Made by a program: the position numbers and the translations under genes. Source: Methanosarcina horonobensis HB-1 = JCM 15518 (lineage in GTDB: Archaea; Halobacteriota; Methanosarcinia; Methanosarcinales; Methanosarcinaceae). Taken from it: a stretch of 64,000 bases of DNA. The stretch spans positions 3,389,036 through 3,453,035 of the forward strand of contig NZ_CP009516.1 in the NCBI RefSeq assembly GCF_000970285.1. The letters are read 5' to 3'. Shown here one piece after another: positions 7,645 to 16,913 of the stretch; within the stretch, counting starts at the first letter, position 1; each line of letters begins with the position of its first letter. The notes below the pieces were generated by a model. The model worked only from the letters and a program-made list of their open reading frames with translations. It was not told the DNA's origin and ran no database searches.

Positions 7645-8454
7645 TTATCGGGATTTAAGGTCAAAAATCATGTTTGCAACACAAGCAAGCTCTTCAGGAG
7701 TGAGGTTCTCGGCTCTTTTGCTCATAAAACCTTCAGGGAGCTGGTTTACAACCTCTTTAACGTCCGGGATTTTGAGCATATAATTGGTGTTCAGGATTGA
7801 GTTCCTGAGCTTTTTCCGGCGCTGGCTGAAAACTGCAGCTACAAACTCAAGGAAAAAGGCTTCATCGCGGACCTCGAAAGGAGCAGGGCGGGGAACCAGT
7901 TTGACAACTGCAGAATCGACCTCAGGGGCTGGCTGAAAGGCTCCTTTTGGGACTTTCATGAGGATAGAGGCATCAGCAAAATAATAGGTATCAACCGTGA
8001 GGCGAGAATAATCTTTACAGCCCGGAGGAGAGACCATGCGGGCTGCAAACTCGTACTGGTACATGAGAATTCCGAGTTTGAATTTATGGTGCAGGAGCTT
8101 AAAGGTGATTTCCGAAGAAATTGAGTAGGGGAGGTTTGAGACAACCTTATCAAACTCCGGGAATCTGACTTTAAGAGCATCGCCTTCTATAATCTCTATG
8201 TTCTCGACAGTATCAAAACGGTCATGCAGGACTGAAATAAGGGCAGGATCAAGTTCGACCGCAATTACCTTTTTTGCTCTTCTTGTAAGCCTTTCGGTAA
8301 GGTTTCCGATTCCCGCACCTATTTCGAGAACCGTATCCTGAGGGCTCAGTTCAGCGGCAGCAACTATCCTGTCCAGGTAGCCGGTGTCAATAAGGAAGTG
8401 CTGATCAAAAGTGCCTCCTTTTATATTGTATTTTTTAAGAATAGAACGAACCAG
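7645..8454 (-). CDS. rsmA: 16S rRNA dimethyladenosine transferase
   Basis: 269 residues, KsgA/Dim1 family, which dimethylates two adjacent adenines near the 3' end of 16S rRNA late in small-subunit assembly. The order is GGTFDQHFLID, the SAM motif EIGAGIGNLTERL, then VSNLPYSISSEI (the NLPY catalytic motif) and the C-terminal helical domain (SQRRKKLRNSIL). The frame is coherent upstream to an in-frame TAA, yet contains no ATG, GTG or TTG before residue 131. The family start (VRSILKKYNI preceded by Met) falls on a CTG at 8454-8452. An AGGAGG ribosome-binding site lies eight bases upstream of it. I therefore place the start at CTG; starting at the first ATG (8064) would delete the catalytic core. 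Confidence 0.9.
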   Translation of the reverse strand: MVRSILKKYNIKGGTFDQHFLIDTGYLDRIVAAAELSPQDTVLEIGAGIGNLTERLTRRAKKVIAVELDPALISVLHDRFDTVENIEIIEGDALKVRFPEFDKVVSNLPYSISSEITFKLLHHKFKLGILMYQYEFAARMVSPPGCKDYSRLTVDTYYFADASILMKVPKGAFQPAPEVDSAVVKLVPRPAPFEVRDEAFFLEFVAAVFSQRRKKLRNSILNTNYMLKIPDVKEVVNQLPEGFMSKRAENLTPEELACVANMIFDLKSR

Positions 8455-8616
8455 GGCTGAAACCTCCTGAATAAATTAAATGTTTTAATAGACAAACTCT
8501 GCAAATAAACAAGTTCTATAAATAGACATACTGTAGAAATCCTGAATCTTCAAAAGCCTAACTACGAAGCCTGATAGGCAAAAATTAATTAAAAAATAGA
8601 AAAAAAGATTTCCCAC

Positions 8617-9348
8617 TCACTCGGGTTTCTGGCGGCGAGGAGGGGTAGTGAACAGCCTGTACTTGATGAAGTCGTCCTTGAGTTCTTCTTCGATCCTGTG
8701 AGAGATAACTTTAGCAGGGTCGTGGAGACTTGGAATCCTTTCGCGGATATCCTGAAAACTCTTAAAGTCTCCTTTCTTGCGTTCATCAATAATAGACCAC
8801 ATGAGTTTTTTGCCTATACCGGGAAGGAGTTCAAGCATGTGCAGGCGGGTTGTAATGGAATGGGCATCGTTGAAGAACTTTACAAACCTTTCTTCTTTGT
8901 GCCTGACAACAGCTTCAAGGATGAAGGGTAATTCGAGGTTTGCTCCGGTAGTAAGGTCAGAATAGCCTATCCTCTGCTTTACATGGTCTATTTCATTCCT
9001 GTCTCCGGGCCCGATATAAACCCTTGACTGGATATCAGGAATTACCCCATTTTTTGGAACAAGTTCCATAAGAGTGAATTTTTTATCCCCTATAGCCTGC
9101 ACAAGAGGTTTTTTCTGGTATGCTGACTTTCCATCAACGGATTTCCCGTAGGGAAGATAATCGAGCACCCATACGTATTCCTCTCTGTCCTGTGAACCTT
9201 CTGTGGGTTTTCCGGATGAGCGCGGAGCTCTTTCTGATTGCCTTTCAAATTGCGGTTTGCCTGCCGGACGCCTGCCGCCAGAAGAAGGTTTTTCGGCAGA
9301 GGATCTGCCAGTGTACGGTCTACCTGATTGCGACTTCTCTACTTTCAT
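8617..9348 (-). CDS. DUF655-family putative RNA-binding protein
   Basis: 243 residues from the ATG at 9348, chosen over 9390 because homologous-looking sequence begins near there and a GGTGC site precedes it. The N-terminal 50 residues are low-complexity (Ser, Gly, Arg, Pro). The conserved domain follows, beginning EYVWVLDYLPYGKS, with an OB-like beta region. A helix-hairpin-helix-like part follows (LHMLELLPGIGKKLMWSIID). The family is archaeal and usually sits between rpoF and rsmA, as here, suggesting a role in ribosome or RNA maturation. The biochemical function is not established. Confidence 0.85.
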   Translation of the reverse strand: MKVEKSQSGRPYTGRSSAEKPSSGGRRPAGKPQFERQSERAPRSSGKPTEGSQDREEYVWVLDYLPYGKSVDGKSAYQKKPLVQAIGDKKFTLMELVPKNGVIPDIQSRVYIGPGDRNEIDHVKQRIGYSDLTTGANLELPFILEAVVRHKEERFVKFFNDAHSITTRLHMLELLPGIGKKLMWSIIDERKKGDFKSFQDIRERIPSLHDPAKVISHRIEEELKDDFIKYRLFTTPPRRQKPE

Positions 9349-9702
9349 CAGCACCCATCCTATCAGTAAATATGAAACCCCTTTAAACATGAAATCCCAG
9401 TTAATCTATTTCAGGGTATGCTCAAACTTAGATATGCCCAGCTTCTTTTAGCTCTACCGGTTCAGGATATTTTCCATGTCACTTCGTACTTCCCGAACCA
9501 ATTTTTGGAGACCAGCTGGAAACTGGAGACTGACCTGTATCCCGGTATTCTCAGGTTCAGGGATTTAAAGAACCAGAGAATCCTCTGCTGCTAAATTCTT
9601 CCAGGGTACTCCTATAATTTTAAAGTGTTCTAATCGGATTTTAGGATACTTCTTCATAAATAACAAATAAACTGCTATATAGCTTATTCTCTTTACCTTT
9701 TA
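9349..9702. other. Gap between rpoF and the DUF655 gene, no gene seen
   Basis: About 350 bases, unusually wide for this normally compact gene run. No frame has coding character and no hairpin followed by a T-run is evident. It may hold a promoter for the downstream DUF655-rsmA-hemK2 genes. Confidence 0.4.
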
Positions 9703-10056
9703 TTATTCCATAGCTGCGAATACATAGTCCAGAATTTGATCCAGCTCTTCATTGCTAAGTGTATACTTTTCTTTTGCATAGATTGACCTGAGTTCGTCTC
9801 TGGACTGGGGCAGGATATCCGCTATCCTGATCGCAATAACGGGTTTCATTTTTTCAAGCTCGAGCAACTTATTAACAAGTTCTCTTGACTTCGGTCCGCT
9901 AATCTTGGAGAATTGTTCCGCATGGTGCAGGGCTTTTCTGAAACTGTATGCAACCTCGAGCCCCTGCTCTCTGCGCTCGTCAGCAATCCCGGAAAGTATG
10001 TCTCTGACCTCGGCCAGTGTCAATAACTCCTCGTTGAGTACTTCCTTAACTATCAT
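9703..10056 (-). CDS. rpoF: RNA polymerase subunit F (Rpb4 homologue)
   Basis: 117 residues from the ATG at 10056 (MIVKEVLNEELL), the usual start of the family; the frame is open further up to 10113 without a convincing ribosome-binding site. The protein is the HRDC-like Rpb4 fold: VKEVLNEELLTLAEVRDIL at the start, then KPVIAIRIADILPQSRDEL and the C-terminal LDQILDYV. With RpoE' it forms the RNA polymerase stalk. It lies in the conserved rpl21e-rpoF-DUF655-rsmA order. Confidence 0.92.
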   Translation of the reverse strand: MIVKEVLNEELLTLAEVRDILSGIADERREQGLEVAYSFRKALHHAEQFSKISGPKSRELVNKLLELEKMKPVIAIRIADILPQSRDELRSIYAKEKYTLSNEELDQILDYVFAAME

Positions 10057-10539
10057 TGAAATACACTCTTTTGAATTAAAAACTTCAGGTATTTGTACTT
10101 CTTTACAGAGCAATCTGTTACAATGCTTTATTGTGAGCTCTGATTCCTGCTGCCAGCATTTCTGTCTTTCGGTAACCGGTATTCACCCGATAAGCTGGAA
10201 CGATTTCAAACTATGTCCTGAACTATTTCCACTATACGTTTGCAAATGATATAACTGAACCATATGTTTTACAAATGATATATAATTATAGATGTTCCTT
10301 TATCGGGATAAGAGATAGATTTTAAAAAGCAGTTATTCCGAATCCCTTTTAAACGTGACCTTTTTAAGGTTTTTAAGGGACATTAGTTCTGTTAAATATA
10401 ATCCTTTAGCGGAACATTATTCAGCCTGTTATTTGCTGGAATGTCTGGCAGGATTTCAAACCTCCGGTTGGAGGCCTGCATACCTTAACCCGGAATGAGA
10501 GGGAGATTAGGTTGTAAAACCTAACTGCCTTGCTCGAAA
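10057..10539. other. Gap between rpl21e and rpoF, no gene seen
   Basis: About 480 bases. It contains a direct repeat (TTTGCAAATGATATA near 10240 and TTTTACAAATGATATA near 10266), a short hairpin around 10455-10475 (CCTCCGGTTGGAGG) and another at 10507-10524. The AT-rich part near 10260-10290 could be an rpoF promoter. No open frame is convincing. Confidence 0.4.
10507..10524 (-). terminator. Hairpin after rpl21e
   Basis: A perfect 7-bp inverted repeat (TTAGGTT / AACCTAA) with a 4-base loop lies about 16 bases past the rpl21e stop on the minus strand. No T-run follows, so it may be an RNA-stability or processing hairpin instead of a terminator. Confidence 0.35.
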
Positions 10540-10860
<321 letters not shown>

Positions 10861-11097
10861 TTAGTTTCTCTTTAGTAAAGTTTCTATTTAGTAATTGGTT
10901 TTCCTCTAAATAAGATGGATATTATTTAAATGAACCGTTCGTTAAGCCACTCATTCCCTGTGGCCAGACCGGCCAGTGAAACAGATTGATAGACCCGGAT
11001 TCATTTATTTCAGATAGATCCGGATGATTCAGATCAGACCTATCCAGGTTACTTAGATCAATTTGGTTTTTCAGGGCGGATTCAGATACATTGAAGC

Positions 11098-12393
11098 TTA
11101 AATTTCGACGTTAACCACATCAAGATCTTCTACGAGCGCAGGAATTCCTAAAAGCCCTGTCAGGCTCGGGTTTGTCCTGCCTTCATCTCCGGAAATCAGT
11201 TCTTTGACGTACAGCCCGCCTTCACAGTTTACGGTAATATAAGCATAACCTTCATCTGTCAGCTCGTCAAGCGTTATACTGTGCACGTACCTTTTCCGGA
11301 TAAGGTCTGCCCGCCTGTGAACCACACGCTTTGGGGTCTGCTGGGCGATCTCTGTGCCACTCAAAGACTCAAGGCAGGATTTAAGCTTTTCCTCTGAAAC
11401 AGGCTCTTTAAATGTAACTTTAAGCTTATAAGTTTTATCCGCCTTTGAACTTTTCAGGGTCTCAATCATGCCTTTTTCAACAAAGCGAAGCTCCCTTACC
11501 TCAACTTTTCCTGCAGCATTTTCATTGATTTTTGCAGCAAGCCCCTCAAGATCAGCAATGCGCTTTACAGGAGACTTTGCTTCTACCACAAAGGGTCTGC
11601 CGCTTCCGAGCATCAGGGCATCTATGTCTTCCCTGCCCGACCCGTGAAAAGCTGTGTCAGCAGCTTCAAATGTTTCTATAACAGGTCCCTTGATCAGCTC
11701 GTCTACGGATTCGGGATACTGTTTGCCTGTAAATCCGCACTTCTCGCAGCCTCTGCCCTTGCATTTCCGGCACGGCCATCGAGTCTGGGGGATTCCGCGA
11801 ATCTTTTTCAGATAGCGCCCGTAAATATACACGGAACGGACCTGAAGTTCTGATTTGTTTGCTGCAAGGTCAAGGGTGACTACAATGTCAGGGTTTTGAA
11901 AGTCAACTTCCTTTTCAACCTTTTCCGCAATCCTTTTGCCTACCTCCCGGTTAAGCTCGGTTTTCAACTGTTCGGCGTAGGCAGTCCCTGCCTCAGCCCA
12001 GAGGATCTCTTCGTTTTCACTGAGAAGCCCGCTGACCTTTGTGCCGACAAGGAAAGTGGAGTACTCAAGACCTTCCAGAGCTTTTGCAGCTTCCTCTGCC
12101 CAGAAGTCCAGTTTTTTAAACTGGTCAAGGCAGACCCAGCACTGTTCATCTTCGCCCTCGATTCGGAGGGTTTTCCTTGCAAGGGCACTGCAGGGAGCAA
12201 GTTCTCTTAAAAGGGAATCGTCGTTTTCACTTTTGTAAATTCGGTCCCCTTCCAGGACAAGGGCAAGTTTTACTGCCTGCCCGCGTTCTCTATTGCTGAG
12301 ACCTGTGGATAATTTTGCAAACTGACGGCCCAGGCAATTGTCACAGATGGGACCTTCGTGCAGAATCTTTTTTGAAATTTCGAGTACATCCAT
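11098..12393 (-). CDS. pus10: tRNA pseudouridine(54/55) synthase Pus10
   Basis: 431 residues. The N-terminal zinc/THUMP-like module has CDNCLGRQF (C17, C20) and CWVC (C85, C88). The C-terminal catalytic domain has the motif GREDIDA (253-259) with the catalytic aspartate, then MLGSGRPF and GLYVKELISGDEGRTNPSL. An extra CRKC-KGRGCEKC cluster (208-219) precedes the catalytic domain. In archaea Pus10 makes pseudouridine at tRNA positions 54 and 55. It lies 87 bases downstream of trmY on the same strand, so the synthase and the enzyme that methylates its product are probably one operon. Confidence 0.95.
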   Translation of the reverse strand: MDVLEISKKILHEGPICDNCLGRQFAKLSTGLSNRERGQAVKLALVLEGDRIYKSENDDSLLRELAPCSALARKTLRIEGEDEQCWVCLDQFKKLDFWAEEAAKALEGLEYSTFLVGTKVSGLLSENEEILWAEAGTAYAEQLKTELNREVGKRIAEKVEKEVDFQNPDIVVTLDLAANKSELQVRSVYIYGRYLKKIRGIPQTRWPCRKCKGRGCEKCGFTGKQYPESVDELIKGPVIETFEAADTAFHGSGREDIDALMLGSGRPFVVEAKSPVKRIADLEGLAAKINENAAGKVEVRELRFVEKGMIETLKSSKADKTYKLKVTFKEPVSEEKLKSCLESLSGTEIAQQTPKRVVHRRADLIRKRYVHSITLDELTDEGYAYITVNCEGGLYVKELISGDEGRTNPSLTGLLGIPALVEDLDVVNVEI

Positions 12394-12480
12394 TTTATTT
12401 CACATTCTCTAAGCTTTATTCGGGATACAGGGAAATAGGATATAACTTTTTGGATAAAAGTCAGACGCAAAAATTGTATC

Positions 12481-13116
12481 TCAGTCTTCTGACCCGGAAC
12501 CGGATCCTCCCGGAATTTCTCCTCTTTCGGCTTCAGCCCTGTCAAGTTCGTTATGAATAAGAGTTATGCAGTGGTTGGAGTGAAGGGAAATGGGCCCAAC
12601 GGAAATAATCCGTGCTCCTGCTTCAAGAAGCTGATTTTCCTCTTCTTCCGTAACACCTGTATGGTCTCCCAGAATAAAAACCGGATCCCTGATTTCCCTG
12701 GCAATTTCTCTGATATCCTTCCCGTCTTCCCTAAGGTAGAGCAAAGTCCTGCCTTCAAAAGAAGCCAGAAGAGAATTAAAATCACCGGTGCGTATCCAGA
12801 CGCCGGGCGTGGACCTGATATCATGTTCGGTTGCATTCTTCTGAAGGGCTTTTTGAATAAGAGAACCGCTACTTCTTTCGTCCGGGTTAAGGTATCTCAG
12901 ATGGAGCCCTTCAAACCTGATTATTTTTCCGGGCTCGGGCTCTCCCAGAAGGAGCAGGTGCACATTTACATCCCTGCGCATTCCGAAAGAGAGAAAAAGG
13001 GCAGAACTTACGCAGCGGCATAGTATATCCATTCTTCCTGCAGACCCTGGAAGGTCGTTTAAAGAGAAGTCGCCGCTTGTTTTTGCTTTATGCCCTATGA
13101 TTACGATATCACGCAT
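12481..13116 (-). CDS. trmY: tRNA (pseudouridine54-N1)-methyltransferase TrmY
   Basis: 211 residues from the ATG at 13116 (MRDIVIIGHKAKTSG), the family start; the frame is open 47 codons further up, with hydrophobic filler that is not part of the family. The SPOUT-fold C-terminus contains PVFILGDHTGVTEEEE and ISVGPISLHSNHCITLIHN, which build the knotted SAM site. It converts pseudouridine 54 to N1-methylpseudouridine in the archaeal tRNA T-loop, using the product of the pus10 gene immediately downstream. Confidence 0.95.
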   Translation of the reverse strand: MRDIVIIGHKAKTSGDFSLNDLPGSAGRMDILCRCVSSALFLSFGMRRDVNVHLLLLGEPEPGKIIRFEGLHLRYLNPDERSSGSLIQKALQKNATEHDIRSTPGVWIRTGDFNSLLASFEGRTLLYLREDGKDIREIAREIRDPVFILGDHTGVTEEEENQLLEAGARIISVGPISLHSNHCITLIHNELDRAEAERGEIPGGSGSGSED

Positions 13117-13315
13117 GGGGCAATATATTACGTAAGGGATATAAAACATATGTGCATGTTCACAGAAGAACACACGACATAAGATGTAAAAGAGATTACA
13201 TATAATATTCAAACCAGAATTAGTATCATAATTTAGAACTGGAACTCTAATTAACAACTATGAAATTAAAAGATAAAAATAAGGATAAAAAACTCATAAC
13301 AAGGACAAGATACGG

Positions 13316-13972
13316 ATGAAGATACTCGCTATTTCCGACCCTCACGGGAATTACTCGAAGATTAAAAAGATTATAGAAAAAGCCGGTGACTTTGACATGG
13401 CTGTGGTAGTCGGAGACATAACCAACTTCGGACCCGATGAAAAAGTAAATGAGCTGGCTGAAATGTTTGATAAGCCAATACTTGCAATTCCCGGGAACTG
13501 TGACCAGAGAAGCATCCTGAAAGCCCTTGAGAATTCAAAAGCCATAAACCTGCATGGAAAAACCGAACAGGTTGGAAACATACGTTTTATAGGGCTTGGA
13601 GGCTCAAACCCTACGCCTTTCAATACTCCTTTTGAGCTTTCCGAAGAAGAAATCGAAAATGCTCTTGAAGGCATGGTCTGTTCAGCAGAGAACTCAGAGG
13701 AGTGCGGGACAATAGTGCTTCTTACGCACGCTCCTCCCCACGGAGCCAGGGACGAACTGCCCTTCGGGCACGTAGGGAGCAAAGCCATCCAGAAATTCCT
13801 GGATAGAGTAGATCTTATCGTCTGCGGGCACATCCATGAAGCAAAAGGCATGGAAAAGGTGGGAAAAACAATTGTTGTGAACCCGGGAGAAGCCTGCAAG
13901 GGTTCCTGTGCTTTTATAACCATTGAAGAGACAGAAAACAAGCCAATTGAGGTTGAGTTTGTGGAAGTGTAA
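13316..13972 (+). CDS. Calcineurin-like metallophosphoesterase
   Basis: 218 residues with the five metal-binding blocks of the family in order: SDPHGN (D8, H10), VVGDITNFG, PGNCD, LLTHAPPHG and VCGHIHE. The ending VNPGEACKGSCAFI is common to archaeal members. It hydrolyses a phosphoester, but the substrate is unknown. It is divergent from trmY; the ATG follows a weak AGGACAAGA site. It appears to be a single-gene unit. Confidence 0.9.
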   Translation: MKILAISDPHGNYSKIKKIIEKAGDFDMAVVVGDITNFGPDEKVNELAEMFDKPILAIPGNCDQRSILKALENSKAINLHGKTEQVGNIRFIGLGGSNPTPFNTPFELSEEEIENALEGMVCSAENSEECGTIVLLTHAPPHGARDELPFGHVGSKAIQKFLDRVDLIVCGHIHEAKGMEKVGKTIVVNPGEACKGSCAFITIEETENKPIEVEFVEV

Positions 13973-14171
13973 ACTTCTACTATAGAATTATATTTTTTGT
14001 TTTACATTATTTCATATTATTCTATAACTATATCTCCACCTGTATTGTAGAATCCACTTCAATGAGACTATTTTACTGGAGTACAGAATTACAGATCGAA
14101 AATTTTGCTAACAGATAGAAAATTTTACTAGAATGCATAATTAAAGATAGAAAAAATTTAGAGGGTAAGAT

Positions 14172-15455
14172 ACGGACGTTGTTAACGAGTTCGGTTTCGA
14201 TCCGGTTTTAGTAGACTTCCTGACAAAACTTGCCACCGCCTTTCTGATAGGAATCATGGTAGGTGTGGAGAGAGAGCACAGGGGCCTTGAGCACGAAATC
14301 TTTGCAGGTGTGAGGACTTACAGCATAACCTGCATAACAGGCATGCTTGTTGCTCTTACAAGCGAATCGGCAGGTCCAGGTTTCGTTTACGTAGCCGCGC
14401 TTTTCTTTGCAGCTATCTGTTCCATAATCACCTATTCCAAGATATTTCTTTTCAAGCGAATAGGGGTTACAAGTCCTATCACTCTATTTTTTATTTTCGT
14501 GGTGGGAGTCCTTGTTGGCTATGATTACGGCCTGTATGCGATTGTTTCATCAATAGTAGTAGAATTCCTCCTGATTCAGAAGCAGCTTCTCCACCAGTTT
14601 GCAGGAAACCTGACAAAAGAAGAGCTGTATAATGCAATTCAGTTTCTTGCAGTAGCTTTTATTCTTTATCCGGTAATGCCGGATAAGCAGTTTTTCGGGC
14701 TTATAAATCTGAGATCGGCAATCCTTATTGTGGTCATTGTTTCACTGATCAGTTTCTTAAGTTACGTGCTTCTGAGGAAATTCGGGACAGAACGCGGTCT
14801 CTGTTACTCAGGCTTTCTGGGAGGCTTCGTAAACAGTGAAGCCACAACAGGAGCGCTTGCCGGGCTTTCAAAGAGAGCAGAAAACATAGCCGAACCCATC
14901 CTTATGGGAATCTTGCTTTGTAATATTTCCATGCTCATCAGGAACCTTATGTTAGCTCTGATAGTTGATCCTACAGGCCAGACAACCCTGCTTATGCTTC
15001 CACCCCAGCTTGTAATTATCCTTGTATCTGCCATCATGATTCTCAAGCGCAATAAGAAAGTATGCCCGGCAGGCGGGGGAGAACTTAAAATCGAATCTCC
15101 TTTTTCACTCGGGCAGGCATTTAAATTCGGTATAGCATTTACCCTGATCCTTATTATGGGTAACTTTGCCTATAACACCGTGGGAACTGTCGGAATTTAT
15201 GTTACTGCGCTGGGAGCTCTTGTCAGCAGCTCTGGAGTGATAGTTTCCGTAACCCTTCTTGCCGTGAATGATGGGACCATATCTTATGCAACTGCGGCAA
15301 ACACAGCGGTGCTTGCAAGCCTTGTAAGTACTGTAAATAAAATTCTGCTCTCAAAGATCTCGGGTTCTGCCAGCCTTTTCTCCCTCGCATTGAACACTTT
15401 CGGTATAATTGCATCTATTGGGATTGCTGTTTTGCTTTTATGGAATATCCTGTGA
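14172..15455 (+). CDS. MgtC-like/DUF4010 integral membrane protein
   Basis: 427 residues if started at 14172. The N-terminal MgtC-type part has the first membrane helix (FLTKLATAFLIGIMVG) running into VEREHRG and AGVRTYSITC. A DUF4010-like region with seven or eight further helices follows. The first ATG in frame (14256) would cut the first helix away. The frame stays open upstream to a TAA just before 14169 and lacks ATG, GTG and TTG. An ACG at 14172 lies seven bases after a GAGG site and matches the expected start (ACG GAC GTT for Met-Asp-Val). A near-cognate ACG start is therefore likely. Substrate and role are unknown; an ion or metal link is only a family-level guess. Confidence 0.8.
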   Translation, partial: TDVVNEFGFDPVLVDFLTKLATAFLIGIMVGVEREHRGLEHEIFAGVRTYSITCITGMLVALTSESAGPGFVYVAALFFAAICSIITYSKIFLFKRIGVTSPITLFFIFVVGVLVGYDYGLYAIVSSIVVEFLLIQKQLLHQFAGNLTKEELYNAIQFLAVAFILYPVMPDKQFFGLINLRSAILIVVIVSLISFLSYVLLRKFGTERGLCYSGFLGGFVNSEATTGALAGLSKRAENIAEPILMGILLCNISMLIRNLMLALIVDPTGQTTLLMLPPQLVIILVSAIMILKRNKKVCPAGGGELKIESPFSLGQAFKFGIAFTLILIMGNFAYNTVGTVGIYVTALGALVSSSGVIVSVTLLAVNDGTISYATAANTAVLASLVSTVNKILLSKISGSASLFSLALNTFGIIASIGIAVLLLWNIL

Positions 15456-15933
15456 GAGAAAAATGAGAGCATGCTTCAGGTTAGGAAAATCCATAAAAGT
15501 TGAATTACATGTTTACGGACCGGCTGTTTTTCCCTTTGTAAAATAAAGAATTTTAACGACCGGTTTTATTATCTTTAAATATGTTTACAAAGGTCTAAAA
15601 TATCTTTATACGCGAGCAAAGTGCTTAAACCTCATTAAGAATTTTGCTCTGGATAACAGATAAATAGAAGAAGAATATGAAAAAGAAATGTACAAAGATA
15701 TATAACATATTTTAAACATATAAGAAAAGCTAACAGCTTAAAAAAGAAAAAGTCTATTAAAGCAAGAACTTAAGATTAAATGACATTAACTATTAAATAA
15801 ACAAGAACGGTCAATTAATGCTCGAAAAATTTAGATCCATTAAAGTTAAAAAATCAAAATAAAACTATTGAAACCCAGAATTATTTCTGAGGATTTCCTA
15901 AATCCATAACCAAAAGAGATCGTGGGGAATAAA
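15456..15933. other. AT-rich intergenic region, promoter of the next lipoprotein gene
   Basis: About 480 bases with no gene. Several TATA-like stretches occur (for example near 15690-15722). The last bases hold a GTGGGG ribosome-binding site for the ATG at 15934. Confidence 0.4.
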
Positions 15934-16476
15934 ATGAAAACAAAACTCATTGTTCTGCTTCTGGTTTTAAGCATAGTTTTGTTCTCGGGATGCACTGGAA
16001 ACGAACAACCGTCCCCTGAAGAAAATGCGACACCTGAAGAAACAGTAACCCCGGAAGACATAGCGACTCCGGAAGAAACGGAAACACCAGTAGAGACCGA
16101 AACTTCGGAAGAAGTTGAGACTCCGGTATTAAATGAGACAGAGGACGGAAACGTAACTCAGGAAAATGTGACGGAAGAAGGACCAGCAATTAATACCTCC
16201 AGTATAAGGAAAACTCCCTATACTATAAGACTGGATAACTACAGGGCATATCCTTCAAGTCTTGATATCAAAGAAGGAGAAACAGTTGCCTGGATAAATT
16301 ATCAAGACAGCCCGAGAAGAGTCTTTACCCTTGTTAGCGAACAGGAACTCTTTGAGAACACGAATCTTGTGTACAGGCGTTCCTTTGCCTACACTTTCAA
16401 TGAATCAGGAGCTTACAACTTCACCATTGTCGGGCAGCCCAGGATGAACGTCAATATAACTGTGATCGAACCCTGA
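15934..16476 (+). CDS. Lipoprotein with a Thr/Pro/Glu linker and a cupredoxin-like domain lacking copper ligands
   Basis: 180 residues from the ATG at 15934, six bases after a GGGG site. The lipobox is LFSGC. A linker of about 50 residues made of TPEE/TPVE-type repeats follows. The C-terminal 95 residues have the plastocyanin-like pattern (IKEGETVAWINYQDSP, then FNESGAYNFTI and VNITVIEP). The usual His, Cys, His and Met copper ligands are mostly absent: PRRVFTL stands where a His is expected and QPRM where CxxHxxM is expected. It is therefore probably a structural or binding domain outside the cell, not an electron carrier. The related C-terminal strands recur in the small gene at 16725. Confidence 0.75.
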   Translation: MKTKLIVLLLVLSIVLFSGCTGNEQPSPEENATPEETVTPEDIATPEETETPVETETSEEVETPVLNETEDGNVTQENVTEEGPAINTSSIRKTPYTIRLDNYRAYPSSLDIKEGETVAWINYQDSPRRVFTLVSEQELFENTNLVYRRSFAYTFNESGAYNFTIVGQPRMNVNITVIEP

Positions 16477-16724
16477 ATAAGTTCTCTGAAAAAATTGAAG
16501 GACTTTTGAAATAAACTATTTTCCAAATATTTTTGAATAAAATACCTCAAAGCATATACACATTTGTCTGGAAAGGCAGCAAGACTTTCCAGTAAACTTA
16601 CTTTTTTATATTCCAATACAAATAAACTATTTTTAAAAAATAAGATTTATTATAAGAAAGTATTATTATATTATAGAATTATATTGAATTATGAACAAAA
16701 ATAAATATATTCAAGGGGGAGGCA

Positions 16725-16889
16725 ATGGCAAAAAAAGCTCATCCTGCATCTCAAACAGAAACCGCTGGGGAAATACTGATTCAGGGCGTAGCTGGCGGAG
16801 TTGAAGAAGAGCAAACTGGAAAGACAGGAAACTACAATTTCAGCGTGAACGGGTACCCGAACATACGGATGACCATCACTGTAAAATAA
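16725..16889 (+). CDS. Small protein related to the C-terminal strands of the upstream cupredoxin-like domain
   Basis: 54 residues. The ATG is preceded by a very strong AAGGGGGAGG site. The end (GNYNFSVNGYPNIRMTITV) parallels the end of the upstream lipoprotein (AYNFTIVGQPRMNVNITV). There is no signal peptide. It is either a real small protein that could complete or bind a cupredoxin-like sheet, or a short remnant of a second copy kept open by chance. The strong ribosome-binding site favours translation. Confidence 0.5.
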   Translation: MAKKAHPASQTETAGEILIQGVAGGVEEEQTGKTGNYNFSVNGYPNIRMTITVK

Positions 16890-16913
16890 TATCCCAAAGT
16901 ATAGCAACTTTAG

